Assembly (NCBI GenBank): GCA_039679945.1
Contig: JBDKTY010000239.1
Location: forward strand, 124,001-188,000
Source: SbD1 sp039679945
GTDB taxonomy: Bacteria; Desulfobacterota; Syntrophobacteria; Syntrophobacterales; Syntrophobacteraceae
DNA: 64,000 bases
Direction of reading: 5' to 3'
The notes under the pieces were generated by a model. The model saw only the letters and a list, made by a program, of their open reading frames with translations, had not been told where the DNA came from and did not search any database. A program made the position numbers and the translations under genes. This document shows positions 63,108 to 64,000 of the stretch, one piece after another. How positions within the stretch are numbered: the first letter of the stretch is position 1; each line of letters starts with the position of its first letter.

Positions 63108-64000
63108 GAACCAGGTAAAACCCGCTCTAAAGCTGATACCGATGGGAGGACTGGGCGAAATCGGTCTGAACATGATGGTCGTCGAATATGGTGACACCAT
63201 TGTGCTTGTCGATGCCGGCCTTATGTTTCCGGAAGACGATATGTTGGGAATCGACATCGTCATTCCCGACTTCTCCTACCTCATCGAAAATCGTCACCGC
63301 CTGAGCGCCCTGGTAGTAACGCACGGGCACGAGGATCACATAGGCGCCATCCCCTTCCTGCTCAGGGAATTCCCGCTCCCTATCTACGGGACCCCCCTTA
63401 CCCTGGCGCTCATCCGGGAGAAACTCCGTGAACATAATCTCCTCGAACGGGCTGAACTCATTAAGGTCAGTCCGCGCGAGGTAGTGAAAATAGGCCCCTT
63501 TGAAATCGAGTTCATCCGCGTATGCCACAGCATCCCCGACGGCGTCGGGCTTGCCATTCGCACACCGGTCGGGATCGTCGTGCATTCGGGTGATTTCAAG
63601 ATTGACAACACTCCCGTGGATGGGAAAAAATTCGATATCGCGCGTTTCGGCTCGTTCGGAGAAGAAGGAGTGCTCGCGCTCCTTTCCGATTCCACGAACG
63701 TGGAGCGAGAAGGATATACGATCTCCGAAAAAGAAGTCGGCGCGACTATTCGCCAGATTTTTCAGCAAAAACAGGGACGCATCATAGTCGCGGTTTTTGC
63801 CAGCAATCTGCACCGCATGCAGCAAGTCATACATATTGCGAGGGAGTTCGGCCGTAAAGTGCTCCTCAGCGGCAAGTCGATGGTGAACAACGTCGCTATC
63901 GCCCGTGAACTCGGCTACATCGATTTCACGCCCGATGACGAAATCACCATTCAGGATCTCCAATACATGTCCGACAACCAGGTGCTGATGCTGACCACCG
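63100..64000 (+). CDS. rnj: Ribonuclease J, N-terminal part
   Basis: 300 codons are visible and the frame runs past the window edge. Beginning at the ATG at 63100, the protein has LKLIPMGGLGEIGLNMMVVEYG, the metallo-beta-lactamase motif VTHGHEDHIGAIPFLL and VCHSIPDGVGLAIRTPVG. The beta-CASP signature LLSDSTNVEREGYTISE follows. These define RNase J, a 5'-3' exo- and endoribonuclease. The overlap with plsC suggests coupled translation. Confidence 0.93.
   Translation, partial: MHENQVKPALKLIPMGGLGEIGLNMMVVEYGDTIVLVDAGLMFPEDDMLGIDIVIPDFSYLIENRHRLSALVVTHGHEDHIGAIPFLLREFPLPIYGTPLTLALIREKLREHNLLERAELIKVSPREVVKIGPFEIEFIRVCHSIPDGVGLAIRTPVGIVVHSGDFKIDNTPVDGKKFDIARFGSFGEEGVLALLSDSTNVEREGYTISEKEVGATIRQIFQQKQGRIIVAVFASNLHRMQQVIHIAREFGRKVLLSGKSMVNNVAIARELGYIDFTPDDEITIQDLQYMSDNQVLMLTT

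Overview
The window looks like chromosomal DNA of a Gram-negative, flagellated, anaerobic sulfate reducer of the Deltaproteobacteria/Desulfobacterota, most like Syntrophobacter and relatives. The main evidence is a complete dsrMKJOP operon (47487-52526) for the membrane complex that feeds electrons to dissimilatory sulfite reduction. A flagellar cluster that includes P- and L-ring genes, a MacAB-OMF efflux set and siroheme/heme genes fit the same picture. The organism name is an inference; no rRNA gene is present.

Layout. 1-4745: end of flhA, then flhF, flhG, fliA and two small membrane-anchored proteins in one operon. 4826-6186: a DUF4126 membrane protein and an RRM RNA-binding protein on the minus strand. 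6571-14582: a second flagellar operon, flgF-flgG-flgA-flgH-flgI-flgJ-flgN-flgK-flgL, with a sigma-54-type promoter before flgF and a sigma-28-type promoter before flgN. 14683-17482: miaA and mutL (minus). 17772-20316: a GAF protein and mreB. 20317-21011: a cluster of small repeats. 21012-23432: a CBS-ACT protein, an unknown protein and a ROK sugar kinase. 23599-28889: MacA, MacB and an outer-membrane efflux lipoprotein. 29129-31243: a FecR-like surface protein with a long basic tail. 31526-35994: a CBS protein, a polytopic membrane protein, a family 2 glycosyltransferase and a flippase-like protein.

35994-37345 holds the most interesting locus. A small secreted DUF1573 protein is encoded on the minus strand (36340-36771), and an in-frame TGA replaces the first cysteine of the family's CGCT motif. 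It has its own promoter and terminator and is probably a selenoprotein. Just past its terminator lies what looks like the 5' end of a class C group II intron.

37346-43347 (minus): rpmB-ubiE, then a moxR-DUF58-transglutaminase operon, and purM. 43689-46279: mltG, a nucleotidyltransferase and a VOC protein. 46910-52590: an RsbRD-type sensor gene and dsrMKJOP with a terminator. 52926-57701: polyprenyl diphosphate synthase, siroheme synthase domain, ccsA, hemA, a Cys-rich small protein and tatA. These supply quinone tails, siroheme, cytochrome maturation and protein export, and all of them serve the Dsr respiratory chain. 58484-64000: a large hybrid histidine kinase, ssb (minus), plsC and the start of an RNase J gene that runs off the window.
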